Both the position numbers and the translations under genes were made by a program. This document shows positions 1 through 8,155 of a stretch of DNA of 64,000 bases, piece after piece (the stretch's first letter is position 1; each line of letters starts with the position of its first letter). This DNA comes from Micromonospora noduli (GTDB taxonomy: Bacteria > Actinomycetota > Actinomycetes > Mycobacteriales > Micromonosporaceae). Under the pieces are notes generated by a model, which was given only the letters and a program-made list of their open reading frames with translations, did no database searches and was not told where the DNA came from. The DNA is taken from assembly GCF_003264365.1 (NCBI RefSeq), contig NZ_PYAK01000011.1, positions 108,040 through 172,039 on the forward strand. Reading direction: 5' to 3'.

Positions 1-108
1 GGTGGGCGATTCGGAACCGTCCCCACACGCGGCCAGACCGGCCGCGCCGAGCACCCCCACCCCCATCCCCAGAAAGCCGCGCCGTGACCACCCCGACTTG
101 TCCTCCAT
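1..108 (-). CDS. Tat-type lipoprotein, N-terminus only (partial)
   Basis: Only the first 36 codons are inside the window; the gene runs off the left edge. The N-terminus has a twin-arginine motif (SRRGFLG, residues 8-14), a hydrophobic stretch and a lipobox ending LAAC with the lipidated Cys at residue 28. This makes it an exported lipoprotein, typical of solute-binding proteins of ABC importers. The ATG at 108 follows a strong ribosome site (AAAGGAGG) 10 bases upstream. An IclR regulator lies upstream on the same strand, so a substrate-induced uptake operon is a reasonable inference. The substrate cannot be told from this fragment. Confidence 0.75.
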   Translation of the reverse strand, partial: MEDKSGWSRRGFLGMGVGVLGAAGLAACGDGSESPT

Positions 109-541
109 GGACACCCGCCTCCTTTTTCCTGCGCACGGCTGCACGCCGAAGGCCTAGCCGGCGAACACCGCGATGGTTGTGTTGCAGTTGGTTTCTGCCG
201 GCGACCACCGAGGGACGCCCGTCGAGATCAGTGCCTTCGTGGGTTCCTGCGCTGGTGAGCGGGCCCGCCCGTCATCGTGGGACGTCCGCTCACGCGCGCT
301 TCGTCGAAGCCACCCGAGACATGTCGGATGGCGCTCTCCGGGTAGCGCGACGAGGTGGGGCGATCGGCGACCGGGCCGAGGCAGCAGCGCTGGCGTTCCA
401 GTTCGGTCGGGTCACAGGACCACCGCCGTTCGAGATTTCGAACTAGGTTCGATATACCGTATCGAGTGGTCGCGACGCTAGGGCAGTGCCATGAGCAATG
501 TCAATGTTTCGATGTTGTTTCGACCGAAAGCGGGAGGGTGC
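109..541. other. 433-bp intergenic region between IclR gene and lipoprotein
   Basis: No convincing gene. Small open frames here lack protein-like composition. It must hold the promoter of the lipoprotein gene and it contains the palindromes listed at 438-464. Confidence 0.6.
438..464. promoter_or_regulatory. Two overlapping palindromes, candidate IclR operator
   Basis: TCGAACTAGGTTCGA at 438-452 has perfect 6-base arms around TAG. CGATATACCGTATCG at 450-464 has 5-base arms. Both lie between the IclR gene and the lipoprotein gene on the strand both genes use. That placement fits an operator for the IclR protein. It sits over 300 bases from the lipoprotein start, so a longer leader or a different target is possible. 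Confidence 0.4.
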
Positions 542-1312
542 CTACCGAGGTTGCGCCCGGTAACCCATTCGAGTCGACAGCACAGCCGCTCCCTCGCGAA
601 CCAGCCCGGTCCACTCCACCTGCACCTGAGGCGTCCAACGAATGATCGGTGCGGACAGACTCATCCCAGCGATGATGGTGCCGGTATGGTCCCGGATCCC
701 CGCAGCGACACAGCGCATCGCGGTGTCCGACTCACCGATGTCGACAGCGACACCCTCCACCCGGACACGGTTCAGATGCTCACGAAGAAGATCCGGGTCG
801 GTGATGCTGTCCGGCGTCATGCCCGGCAGAGGGCCCTTCAGCAGGACGGCGTCCAGGTCCGCCTGGCCGAGAGCCGACAGCAGTACCTTGCCGACGGCCG
901 TGCAGTGAGCGGGCAGCCGCAGCCCGACCCCGGAAACCATCCGAACGGGGTGGGTGCTGTCGAACTTGACGAGATAGATGACATCGGCGCCGTCGAGCAC
1001 CGCCACATGAACCGCCTCGTCGCACGCGGCGGCCATGTCCCGCGCGACGCCCTGCGCCTCGCGTACCAGATCAAGCCGGCCCGCGAACGCCGCGCCCAGC
1101 TGGAACAGCGGCATGCCGAGCCGATACTGCACAGGCTGACCCGGTATGGAGATCAGGTACGCGCGAGCCTCGAGCGTCACGAGCAACTCGTGGACAGTCG
1201 TGCGCGGCAGGTCGAGTCGCTCCATCACCTGGCGGGCCGACAGCTGGGGGCAGTCCAGGAACAGTTCGAGGACGTCGAGGGCGCGGATGACCGCCGGTAC
1301 CACACGGGGCAT
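542..1312 (-). CDS. IclR-family transcriptional regulator
   Basis: A 256-residue protein with an N-terminal winged helix (about residues 1-65, including QVMERLDLPRTTVHELLVTL) and a C-terminal ligand-binding IclR domain (about 70-250; GLRLPAHCTAVGKVLLS is the typical IclR signature). These proteins usually sense small organic acids or aromatic metabolites and repress or activate a neighbouring catabolic or uptake operon. The start at 1312 (MPRVV) is preferred over one 12 codons upstream because GAAGGGA lies 10 bases before it and the family begins here. The downstream lipoprotein gene is the likely target. Confidence 0.88.
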   Translation of the reverse strand: MPRVVPAVIRALDVLELFLDCPQLSARQVMERLDLPRTTVHELLVTLEARAYLISIPGQPVQYRLGMPLFQLGAAFAGRLDLVREAQGVARDMAAACDEAVHVAVLDGADVIYLVKFDSTHPVRMVSGVGLRLPAHCTAVGKVLLSALGQADLDAVLLKGPLPGMTPDSITDPDLLREHLNRVRVEGVAVDIGESDTAMRCVAAGIRDHTGTIIAGMSLSAPIIRWTPQVQVEWTGLVREGAAVLSTRMGYRAQPR

Positions 1313-1476
1313 GTCGATAGTCCCTTCGCAGTGCCGGACCCGTGTCAACGATCTTCACGCGGGCCAGCACCTGAAGAGGATATCTACGTCGGCTCCCGGC
1401 GCCAGGTGCCGAACTCGTCGTCGATGGGAGCCGTCTGGACGGCGCGGCGATCGGCAGCCGCTGCCATCTGTCCGGA

Positions 1477-1512
1477 TCGCCGCCCGCCCGAAACATCTCG
1501 GACGGGCGGCGA
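1477..1512 (-). terminator. Hairpin terminator after the 1518-2420 gene
   Basis: A long stem: TCGCCGCCCG (1477-1486) pairs with CGGGCGGCGA (1503-1512), extended by CCGA/TCGG across a one-base internal mismatch, with a 6-base loop. It lies 5 bases past the stop codon of the minus-strand gene. No strong U-run follows, which is common in high-GC actinomycetes. Confidence 0.7.
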
Positions 1513-1517
1513 AGGGC

Positions 1518-2420
1518 TCAGCTCTGGCTGACCAGGCCGGCGTCGACCACGTACTCTCCGCCGTGCACGGCCTGGAATTCGGCGCTGGCGACCAGCAGGG
1601 TCGGCTCGAACTGGTACGACCTCACGATGTCCGAGTCCGTGGCGTCGTCACCCACGTCTGCGACACTCCGGCCGTACGTGGCGGCTGCTTCCAGCCGGAC
1701 CTCGTACAGCAGCTCGGTGCGGGCGGTGATCGACCAGGTTCCGTCCGGGTTGACGGTGGCCGAGCCACCGCCAATCGCCTGTCGCTGCGGACTCGACAGA
1801 CTCACCTCCAACACGCCGTCCGGGCCACCGGCGATGGCCGGCTCATCCGCCTCGCGCTGCCCATCCCGGTCAAGGTCGTGCCACACACTGCCGCGGATGA
1901 CGCACGTGCCCGAGATCGCCACCGTGACGGATTCGGTGTTGTTGTCGGTGTTCGTCTCGCGGCGTTGCGGGGTGATGCTCGTGGTGATGGGCACCCTGCT
2001 GCCCGGTGTCGCGCCGGCCACGACGAACGGCACGAACAGCCGGCTCGCCCGACCACCGGCCGCCAATTGCGGATACGAGCACGTGTAGCTCGTCGTGCTC
2101 ACTGCCGTGCAGGTCCAGCCAGGGGCACCGACCGACGGGGTCGTTGTCCTGAGCCCCGCGGGCACCGCGACAGTGACGCTGATCGGGTCCGACGCTCCGG
2201 TGCCGTAGTTCCGGATGTCGATCTCGGCGGAGAAGGTCTCGCCCTCCGCCGGATTCAGCACGTCGGTCATCATCAGATCGACGACCAGATCGGGCTGGAG
2301 TCGCCCGGCCGCCACCGCGTCGGCCGGAGCAAGTGCCGCCGCGCCCCCGACGAGGGCGAGGGTGGCCAGCGAGGTGGAGAAGGTACGTCGGATCGAGCGG
2401 GAAAGGGAACGAGGGCGCAT
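1518..2420 (-). CDS. Secreted protein with DUF11-like and SdrD B-like domains
   Basis: A 300-residue exported protein. The N-terminus is a Sec signal (basic RPRSLSRSIRR, a hydrophobic core, then cleavage near AVAAG around residue 38). Residues about 42-155 resemble a DUF11/CARDB-type beta-sandwich (NPAEGETFSAEIDIRNYG, later NTDNNTESVTVAI). Residues about 158-215 resemble an SdrD B-like fold (GSVWHDLDRDGQREADEP), a calcium-binding-type loop seen in surface proteins. There is no sortase motif or membrane anchor, so it is probably released. A second secreted protein of related style lies at 47943-49304. Function unknown. Confidence 0.7.
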   Translation of the reverse strand: MRPRSLSRSIRRTFSTSLATLALVGGAAALAPADAVAAGRLQPDLVVDLMMTDVLNPAEGETFSAEIDIRNYGTGASDPISVTVAVPAGLRTTTPSVGAPGWTCTAVSTTSYTCSYPQLAAGGRASRLFVPFVVAGATPGSRVPITTSITPQRRETNTDNNTESVTVAISGTCVIRGSVWHDLDRDGQREADEPAIAGGPDGVLEVSLSSPQRQAIGGGSATVNPDGTWSITARTELLYEVRLEAAATYGRSVADVGDDATDSDIVRSYQFEPTLLVASAEFQAVHGGEYVVDAGLVSQS

Positions 2421-2552
2421 AGGTTCCTCACGTCGCGGGTGACGGCCCTCCCAGGACGGTGAAGGCCGGACTGGAGATCAAGATCTCCACTCATCCGGCG
2501 TCGTCGATCAGCCCGGCGTTACACAGAGCCGGTGTCAGTTGTGCCTGTCCCC

Positions 2553-2558
2553 TATGCT
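2553..2558 (+). promoter_or_regulatory. Candidate -10 hexamer TATGCT
   Basis: TATGCT lies about 50 bases before the ATG at 2607, leaving room for a short leader with an AGGGGG ribosome site. No matching -35 was convincing. Confidence 0.35.
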
Positions 2559-2606
2559 GCGCCAGGCAGTTGGTGTGAGCAGTCCATTTAGGGGGCGCGG
2601 AGCCGC

Positions 2607-3332
2607 ATGGCCGACGAGATCAAGTACGAGTACAAGACCGTACGGCCAGTTCGCGGCACCGACGGCTGGGTCATCTCGAAGATGCAGAAGGATGGCTGGG
2701 AGCTCGTGCAACAAGCACCAGGCACGCTTCGCTCCACCGTCAACTTCCGTCGGCCAAAGAAGCCGCAGCCGTGGCTCCAGATCGGCGCGGCGGCCGCCGT
2801 CCTCGTGATCCTGGCCGTCGTCATCGGCGCCGCCTCGGCACTCGGCGGCGAAGACGAAAAGAAGCACGAGTCAGACAAGTCGACGGCTGCTGTGAGCGAG
2901 AAACCGTCTGCTACGCCGGCTCCGACCGCTGTCGAGTCGGCTGCCACTGAGGTGATCACGCCGCAGAACAATCCGGAGTTCGCCGCGCTGCTGAAGGCGG
3001 ACGATTGCGACGACGCGAACGTGGCCTTCGCGACCAGGTACGAGGGCAAGACGGTCGCGTTCAACGGCTCGATCGTGAACATGGCACCGCACGGTGACTA
3101 CGACACCCGCTACGACTTCCTCCTGGGCCCAGGCGACAAGGGCCCGAACACGACGACCGGCCCGGCCTTCAAGTACGAGGACGTCAACATCCTTGACCTG
3201 AAACTAACCGGCAAGCAGATCCCCGCCACCGTTGGCGTAGGCGACAAGTTCCGCTTCGTCGCCGAGATAGGCGAGTTCAAAACCGCCCAGTGCCTCTTCC
3301 TCCTCGACCCGGTCTCGACGGAAGTCCGGTAG
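2607..3332 (+). CDS. DUF4839-type membrane protein with N-terminal DUF4177-like domain
   Basis: A 241-residue protein. Residues 1-50 (EYKTVRPVRGTDGWVISKMQ, then KDGWELVQQAPG) match the small DUF4177-like module. One transmembrane helix follows at about 57-80, then an acidic, Ser/Thr/Pro-rich linker. The rest forms an extracytoplasmic domain resembling DUF4839 (CDDANVAFATRYEGKTVAFNG). The two-part arrangement is known in actinobacterial proteins annotated only as DUF4839. An AGGGGG element lies upstream of the ATG. It stands alone with no operon partners. Function unknown. Confidence 0.7.
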   Translation: MADEIKYEYKTVRPVRGTDGWVISKMQKDGWELVQQAPGTLRSTVNFRRPKKPQPWLQIGAAAAVLVILAVVIGAASALGGEDEKKHESDKSTAAVSEKPSATPAPTAVESAATEVITPQNNPEFAALLKADDCDDANVAFATRYEGKTVAFNGSIVNMAPHGDYDTRYDFLLGPGDKGPNTTTGPAFKYEDVNILDLKLTGKQIPATVGVGDKFRFVAEIGEFKTAQCLFLLDPVSTEVR

Positions 3333-3560
3333 TCAAGATGGGCCAGCCGCGTCACTACCGGACCAGTTTGCCCGGTGATCATCTAGGCGGACATGTCACG
3401 GCCGGACCTTGATCCGCCGAACTCCGGCTGCGTCGCAGCGTCGGTCCCGCAACCGGCGGCCGTCGAACCTGCGCCTCAGTCCTGGCCGACCTGGACGTTC
3501 ACCCCCTGGTGGCGATGCAGATCTTCGGCACGCCCAGTTCTGGCCCCGATCACGGCAATA

Positions 3561-3580
3561 GCGGCCCCACAATGGGCCGC
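3561..3580 (+). terminator. Hairpin, possible terminator
   Basis: GCGGCCC (3561-3567) and GGGCCGC (3574-3580) form a 7-bp stem with a 6-base loop. It lies 230 bases past the nearest upstream stop, so its assignment to the 2607-3332 gene is uncertain. Confidence 0.35.
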
Positions 3581-3594
3581 TGACCTGCATAAGA

Positions 3595-3622
3595 GTGGGC
3601 CGCCAGGGACCCGAACCCTGAA
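3595..3622. repeat. Imperfect copy of tRNA-Lys 3' end, candidate att site
   Basis: These 28 bases match 5032-5059, the T-arm and acceptor 3' end of the tRNA-Lys gene, with one mismatch (3611 C against 5048 T). The rest of the tRNA is absent, and the change replaces the near-invariant A58 of the T loop, so this is not a working tRNA. Tyrosine integrases commonly use tRNA 3' ends, and an integrase remnant lies between the copies. A decayed attachment site is the best reading; a remnant of a second tRNA gene is the alternative. Confidence 0.55.
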
Positions 3623-3807
3623 TCCCTCTCGTGCTGCGGGGATCGGGCACTTGTGCCCGGGGATCTTGCCGAGGTGACTGGGACTGAGGCCATAGGAGCG
3701 TCCACTTCGCTGGCGGCAGCGATGCCGACGACAGCGCGTGCGGGCCGTGGGGCACCCGGTCGCCGGGCTCGCCCTCTGGTGTTGTCTTCGTGGCACCATG
3801 TTGCGCT

Positions 3808-4692
3808 ATGGATCATCAGGGGCAGTTTCATCGTGCAGCGCTCGCGTTGGGCATCCCGGACGACGAGGTCAGCCGGTTCATCCAGCACCTCCGTTTGTCG
3901 ATCCGGTTGAGCGGGGGATCCGGCGGTGTTCCGGTCGGGCAGTTCGGTGGGTTGCCCCGGCTGCCGGTGGGCATGGACTGGCCGTCCGACGGGGTCAGTC
4001 CGTTGCCGTTCATCTTCTCGGTCGACTGTGCGGCGCTGCCAAGAATCGACGGCTTCGGCCTGCCGGCAGACGGCTCGCTGCTGTTCTTCCTGGACCACGA
4101 GCAGGCCGCTGCCACCGGGGAGCGAAGGTTCGGGCGAGTCGTGTATGTGCCGGCCGGTACCGATACCGAGCTGGCGACAGGATCCACCGACGACGAGTTC
4201 GTCGGCGAGCAGTACGACGTCGGCGCCACGCTGCGCGCTGAGTTCCCCGATTGGTTCGGGAGGGACGACGAGGACGAGGAGGACGAGGACGACCTGTCGC
4301 CCTTCCAGCAGCAGTTGGCCCGTGACCTCGAGCGTGACCTGCCGCACCTTGACGAACTCTGTGCTCTGGTCGACAAACTCTGGCCGCCTGACAACGGGTA
4401 CATCAGCGCCTATATCGGCGGGTATGCCGACGAGGAAGTAATCAAGAGTATTGCGGAGCAGACCCTCGCGTGGCGCGAGAAGACCGGCGAGATCGTCATC
4501 CCGGTCGCGAAATGGTATTCCCATGTGGAGAAGGAGACACGCCGGCTGACGAGTGAGTGGCTGTCGCTCGCCCGCTTTTCCGTAGACAACGAGCTTTATT
4601 ACCGGAGCGACGGGAGTTTCGTGATCCGCCACGACGACCTGGCCGCTAGTCGGCTGGACGAGGCACTTTCCGTGGCTGAGTTGGTCCCATAG
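3808..4692 (+). CDS. DUF1963 (YwqG-like) protein
   Basis: About 294 residues. Motifs PVGQFGGLPRLPVGMDWP, then PLPFIFSVDCAALP and GSLLFFLDHEQ are the hallmarks of the DUF1963/YwqG fold, a beta-rich protein of unknown function. An acidic run (DDEDEEDEDD, around residue 153) sits in a loop. An alternative GTG start lies six codons upstream at 3790; neither start has a clear ribosome site. The gene lies between a tRNA-Lys gene and a copy of its 3' end, so it may be cargo of a former integrated element, though its base composition looks like the host's. Confidence 0.75.
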   Translation: MDHQGQFHRAALALGIPDDEVSRFIQHLRLSIRLSGGSGGVPVGQFGGLPRLPVGMDWPSDGVSPLPFIFSVDCAALPRIDGFGLPADGSLLFFLDHEQAAATGERRFGRVVYVPAGTDTELATGSTDDEFVGEQYDVGATLRAEFPDWFGRDDEDEEDEDDLSPFQQQLARDLERDLPHLDELCALVDKLWPPDNGYISAYIGGYADEEVIKSIAEQTLAWREKTGEIVIPVAKWYSHVEKETRRLTSEWLSLARFSVDNELYYRSDGSFVIRHDDLAASRLDEALSVAELVP

Positions 4693-4716
4693 AACACCGG
4701 CGGCGGCTGTCCCCCG

Positions 4717-4752
4717 TCAAGTGAAGCTGATGTGCAACGGATCAAGTGAAGC
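4717..4752. repeat. Short direct repeat TCAAGTGAAGC, two copies
   Basis: TCAAGTGAAGC occurs at 4717-4727 and 4742-4752, 25 bases apart, between the DUF1963 gene and the integrase remnant. It may mark a small rearrangement junction. Confidence 0.4.
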
Positions 4753-4802
4753 CCGACATCGCCGGCAGCCCGGCCGCTGGCTTCACTCGGGTGGCTTCGC
4801 TG

Positions 4803-4960
4803 CTTCACCTGACTGCTCACGCCGGATGGCAGAAGGACGGCACCTTCCACTCCCTGCGCCACTTCTTCGCCACGACGTTTGATGCGCAACGGTGTCGAGC
4901 CCCAAGAGGTGCAGAAGGCGCTGAGGCACGCCAACCGGGAACCTTCCGCCGGCCAATATC
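4803..4960 (+). pseudogene. Tyrosine recombinase (integrase) remnant, frameshifted
   Basis: One frame reads DGTFHSLRHFFATT, the HxLRH box of phage-type integrases. A single extra T at about 4878-4880 shifts the frame, after which LMRNGVEPQEVQKALRHANRE continues the same family alignment. The N-terminal arm-binding and core domains, the first catalytic Arg and the C-terminal catalytic Tyr are missing. It is therefore a dead 50-codon fragment. It lies 70 bases from the tRNA-Lys gene, as expected for an integrase next to its attachment site. Confidence 0.7.
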
Positions 4961-5032
4961 CGATCTGAGTTGTGCCCCGGGTGTGCCGGATGATCTTCCG
5001 TTAGGGTTTCTGCAGCTCAGAGGGGTCTGTGG

Positions 5033-5104
5033 TGGGCCGCCAGGGACTCGAACCCTGAACCTATGGATTAAAAGTCCACAGCTCTGCCATTGAGCTAGCG
5101 GCCC
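5033..5104 (-). tRNA. tRNA-Lys (anticodon TTT)
   Basis: On the minus strand the 72-base sequence folds as a cloverleaf. The acceptor stem is GGGCCGC/GCGGCCC, the D arm GCTC/GAGC and the anticodon stem GTGGA/TCCAT with loop CTTTTAA. The T stem is CAGGG/CCCTG with loop TTCGAGT. The discriminator is A at 5033, and CCA is genome-encoded at 5030-5032. It accepts lysine and reads AAA/AAG codons. Confidence 0.96.
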
Positions 5105-5315
5105 GCGCGCTCAGGTTACCCGACGGTGAGCGGCGACGGCTCTCGGCTTCCGGCCCGCCGTCGATGGCTGCGGCCGGCCGGCTGCCCCCTCACGTGATCA
5201 TCACTTGTCGGCGGCACGGTCGAGGGTGCGGGGCGCTGGGTCGGTGATCGGACGTGAACCAAGCGACCTCGCGCTGTGGTGCATGGGTGTGTGTCGGTGG
5301 GGAACCAGGACCGGC

Positions 5316-5618
5316 ATGGGATCGAGCCGATTGCCTGCCGTGGCGGCCTCCGGGGAGGAGGCCGGGCGCGATGGCGTACGCCAACCGGGTGGCGAGGTGC
5401 ACGCCTGGTTGCCCGGCCAGAATCAGACGGTCTGTGGCCTGGCACTGAGCCGGACCCGACTGCGTCGCTTCCCGCATGTGCGCTTCGACTACTCGGGTAC
5501 CGACGTGCTCACTGAGGCGGACGCCGTGGGCTGGATCTGTCCACGCTGCCTGGCCGCCACCGCCGGTAGGCGGGGCAAGGAGAAGCACGGCTGGGTACGG
5601 GAGTCTCCTCGCCCTTGA
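5316..5618 (+). CDS. Small conserved hypothetical protein with CPRC motif
   Basis: About 100 residues. The C-terminal half (VHAWLPGQNQTVCGLALSR, later VGWICPRCLAA) looks like a conserved actinobacterial family with one isolated Cys and a CxxC pair, possibly metal-binding. The start is uncertain: ATG at 5316 has AGGA five bases upstream, while ATG 5283 or 5205 would add poorly conserved residues. The stop codon TGA (5616-5618) lies on the edge of a 75-bp palindromic repeat. Function unknown. Confidence 0.5.
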   Translation: MGSSRLPAVAASGEEAGRDGVRQPGGEVHAWLPGQNQTVCGLALSRTRLRRFPHVRFDYSGTDVLTEADAVGWICPRCLAATAGRRGKEKHGWVRESPRP

Positions 5619-5691
5619 TCGACTCGGGATCCCGGAAGTCGGGGTGTTCTGCGCGCGCGGATGCCGCGACTTTCAGGAAGTCGAGTGGATC
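5617..5691. repeat. 75-bp palindromic intergenic repeat, family A copy 1
   Basis: Begins GATCGACTCG and ends CGAGTGGATC, with inner arms GGAAGTCGGGGTG and CCGCGACTTTC. It has the same length and layout as the copies at 14179, 49425 and 52881. It sits between two plus-strand genes, and the TGA of the upstream gene overlaps its edge. Confidence 0.85.
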
Positions 5692-5765
5692 AAGCCGCGC
5701 GCGCCGCAGGCCCCCGCCGCGCTGGTGGGCGGTTGAGCTGCTGCTGGGCGGGTACGGGGTCGGGC

Positions 5766-6848
5766 ATGCGGATCGTGGTGGTGGGGGCGAGCGGCAACGT
5801 CGGTACGGCGCTGCTGCGGCGGCTGCGCCGGGAGCGGGGCGTGGAGCTGGCCGGGGTCGTTCGACGGTTGCCCGGCCCGGATGCCGGCGAGCCGTACGAC
5901 CAGGTGGAGTGGCACTCCTGCGACATCGGCGCGCCGAGCGCGACCGGGCAGCTTGCCGAGGTGTTCGCGGGTGCGGACGCCGTGGTGCACCTGGCCTGGC
6001 AGATCCAGCCCAGCCACGACCAGCGGGTGCTGCGCCGGACCAACGTCGAGGGCAGCCGGGCGGTGATCAACGCGGTGGTCCAGGCCGGTGTTCCGGCCCT
6101 GGTGTACGCCTCGTCGGTCGGCACCTACGCGCCCGGCCCGAAGGATCACCCGATCAGTGAGCGGTGGCCGGCCACCGGTGTGCCTGGTTCGTCGTACAGC
6201 GAGCACAAGGCGGAGGTGGAGGCGCTGCTGGACGGGGTTGAACGGGATCAACCGACGCTGCGGGTGGTGCGGATGCGACCCGGGTTGATCTTCCAGCGGG
6301 CCGCGGGTGCGGAGATCACGCGTTACTTCCTCGGCCCGTTGGCGCCGGTGCGGCTGCTGCGCTTCGGCCGGATCCCGCTGGTGCCGACGAACCGCCGGTT
6401 GCGGATGCAGGCGGTGCACGCCGATGACGTGGCCGACGCGTACGCCCGGGCGGTGTTGGGTGATGCGCGCGGTGCCTTCAACGTCGCCGCGGATCCGGTG
6501 CTCACTCCGGAGCTGGTGGCCCGGCACTTCCACGGTTGGACGGTGCCGGTCGCCGCGCCGGTGCTGCGGGTGGCGGCGGCGCTGACCTGGCGGGCGCGGC
6601 TGCAACCGGTCGACGTGGGCTGGGTGGAGCTGGGTCTGAACGCCCCGCTGATGTCCAGCGAGCGCGCGGAGACCGAGCTGGGTTGGCAGCCCAAGATCAG
6701 TGCGCTGACGGCGCTCAAGGAACTCTTCGCCGGGATGGCCGACGGCGACCACACGCCGAGCCCGCCGATGTCCGGCGCACGGGATCTGCCCGGCCGCCCC
6801 GCCGCCCTCCTCCGCGCCCGCCCCCCAGGCGAAGGAAACCCCTACTGA
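5766..6848 (+). CDS. NAD-dependent epimerase/dehydratase (extended SDR)
   Basis: A 360-residue Rossmann enzyme beginning MRIVVVGASGNVGTALL, a GxxGxxG NAD(P)-binding motif at residues 7-13. The strand ending in VVHLAWQ (about 80), the Ser in VYASSVGTYA (about 118) and the SYSEHK catalytic Tyr-Lys pair (about 140) complete an extended-SDR active site. Such enzymes act on nucleotide sugars or related carbonyl compounds; the substrate cannot be named here. The ATG at 5766 begins the Rossmann strand; longer open frame upstream is not protein-like. A family B palindrome follows the stop. Confidence 0.85.
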   Translation: MRIVVVGASGNVGTALLRRLRRERGVELAGVVRRLPGPDAGEPYDQVEWHSCDIGAPSATGQLAEVFAGADAVVHLAWQIQPSHDQRVLRRTNVEGSRAVINAVVQAGVPALVYASSVGTYAPGPKDHPISERWPATGVPGSSYSEHKAEVEALLDGVERDQPTLRVVRMRPGLIFQRAAGAEITRYFLGPLAPVRLLRFGRIPLVPTNRRLRMQAVHADDVADAYARAVLGDARGAFNVAADPVLTPELVARHFHGWTVPVAAPVLRVAAALTWRARLQPVDVGWVELGLNAPLMSSERAETELGWQPKISALTALKELFAGMADGDHTPSPPMSGARDLPGRPAALLRARPPGEGNPY

Positions 6849-6864
6849 CCCACCCCAGCTTGTT

Positions 6865-6918
6865 GATCAAGAGCTTTCGGTCAGGAAACACCGCCCCGAT
6901 GACCGAAACCCCTTGATC
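6865..6918. repeat. 54-bp palindromic intergenic repeat, family B copy 1
   Basis: Runs from GATCAAGAGC to CCCTTGATC with inner arms TTTCGGTCA and TGACCGAAA. The copy at 25647-25700 has the same length with TTTGCGTCA/TGACGCAAA, so two paired bases changed together. It lies between two convergent genes and could act as a bidirectional terminator. Confidence 0.82.
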
Positions 6919-6958
6919 ACCGGCGCGGTCGCAAGCGGGGTGGGCAGGGGCGGGCGGG

Positions 6959-8149
6959 TTAGGAGAGCTTGGAGTTGGTCAGGGTGGGGTTGCGGGCGCC
7001 CAGGAAGAAGATGCCGGGGAAGCCGCGGGTCTCGAACTTGGCGCTGGGGTTGCGGCGCAGAGTCGAGTTTTCGATCCTCATCGTGCCGGTGCGGTTGTTG
7101 CTCACGAAGAAGACCGCGCCGCCACCCTCGTTGGCAGTGTTGTTCTCGATGATCGTGCCAGCGATCCGTACGGTGAACTCGTTGCCGTCGCAGTAGATCG
7201 CGCCGCCGCTGCCGCCGCCGGGCGTACCGGACTTGGCCGGGTTGGCACCGCTGCCGATCGCCTCGTTGTTCCTGAGCAGGCTGTTCAGCACCACCCACGA
7301 CACGCCGATGCTGCTCAACGCCCCTCCGTTGGAGCAGGAACCGCCGTCGAAGGTGCTGCCCACCACGTACACCGGCTTGTTCTCGTACTGGCTCAGCACC
7401 CGGACGGCCGCGCCACCCAGGTCGGGGCCGGTGCGGTCGCAGCGGTTGCGGACGAAGCGCGAGTTGACGACCTTCAGCCGCCCGCCGCGTACGAAGATCG
7501 CCCCACCGCCGCCGCCCTCGGCCTTCTCACCGGTGGAGTTGCCGTCGGCGAAGGTGAGGTTCTGCACGATGAGCTGCGGGTGATCCTGGTTCTGGCAGTG
7601 GGAGGTGGTGAAGCCCTGGGCCTCGTCGCAGGTGTTCATGTAGAGGATGCGGCGCTGCCCCTGGCCGCTCAGCGTGACAGTGCCGCCGCCGTCCAGCACG
7701 ATCTTCGGCCCGTTGGCGTTGCGGACCTTCGCGGTGGCGGCCATCTTGATCGTCACCGGGGCCGGTCCGCAGTTGAACGTGATGACACCGCCGGCCGCGA
7801 CGGCCTTCACGACCGCCGCGGAGGTGCAGCTCGCCGGGGTGCCGGTGCCGATGGTCCGGGTCGGCTTCGAGGTGTCCACCGCCCGCGCCTCGGTCGGCAC
7901 TGTGGCCCTGCCGTTCGGGTTGCCGGCGGCGAGCACCTTGTTGGCGGGCTTCGGGCTGGCGCTGGCCCCCGGGCCGCCGAGGCCGTCCCGCGCACCCGGC
8001 GCTTCGCTCTGACCGCCGGTCGGCAGCGCCGTCGGCGAGGCGGTCGAGCCGGCCTCGAAGGCGGGGGCCGGGTCGTTGGGCGCGCAGGCGGGCAGGGTCG
8101 CGGTGGCGACACCGAGGACGAGGAGAGCGGCAAGCGACGTCATGCGCAC
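6959..8149 (-). CDS. Lipoprotein with parallel beta-helix repeat domain
   Basis: A 396-residue exported protein. The signal ends in a lipobox (LPAC, Cys about 22), followed by a Ser/Thr/Pro/Gly-rich linker to about residue 90. The rest contains beta-helix repeats of the polymorphic-membrane or pectate-lyase-like kind: NLTFADGNSTG, GGGGAIFVRGG, NSRFVRNRC, GGAIYCDGNEF, IIENNTANEGGGAVFF. Beta-helix folds bind or process polysaccharide or act as adhesins. The GTG start fits a leaderless transcript (TAGCAT at 8156-8161). A family B palindrome follows the stop. Confidence 0.78.
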   Translation of the reverse strand: MRMTSLAALLVLGVATATLPACAPNDPAPAFEAGSTASPTALPTGGQSEAPGARDGLGGPGASASPKPANKVLAAGNPNGRATVPTEARAVDTSKPTRTIGTGTPASCTSAAVVKAVAAGGVITFNCGPAPVTIKMAATAKVRNANGPKIVLDGGGTVTLSGQGQRRILYMNTCDEAQGFTTSHCQNQDHPQLIVQNLTFADGNSTGEKAEGGGGGAIFVRGGRLKVVNSRFVRNRCDRTGPDLGGAAVRVLSQYENKPVYVVGSTFDGGSCSNGGALSSIGVSWVVLNSLLRNNEAIGSGANPAKSGTPGGGSGGAIYCDGNEFTVRIAGTIIENNTANEGGGAVFFVSNNRTGTMRIENSTLRRNPSAKFETRGFPGIFFLGARNPTLTNSKLS

Positions 8150-8155
8150 CCAGTG

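Larger units (their letters stand above)
3333..3789. other. 457-bp non-coding gap with hairpin and tRNA-derived repeat
   Basis: No supported gene. It holds the GCGGCCC/GGGCCGC hairpin at 3561-3580, a tRNA-Lys 3'-end copy at 3595-3622 and a short perfect hairpin CGGGCAC-TT-GTGCCCG at 3644-3659. Confidence 0.6.

Noticed and set aside
438..452. TCGAACTAGGTTCGA as a LexA box
   Set aside because: The arms match the SOS motif, but the spacer is 3 bases rather than 4, and the IclR context offers a better explanation.
1527..2462. Plus-strand reading frames opposite the secreted protein at 1518-2420
   Set aside because: The minus-strand frame has a signal peptide and recognisable domains; the plus-strand products are Arg/His-rich and lack any motif.
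3595..3680. A second tRNA gene
   Set aside because: Only the T arm and acceptor 3' end are present; no D arm or anticodon arm folds, and the T loop lacks A58.
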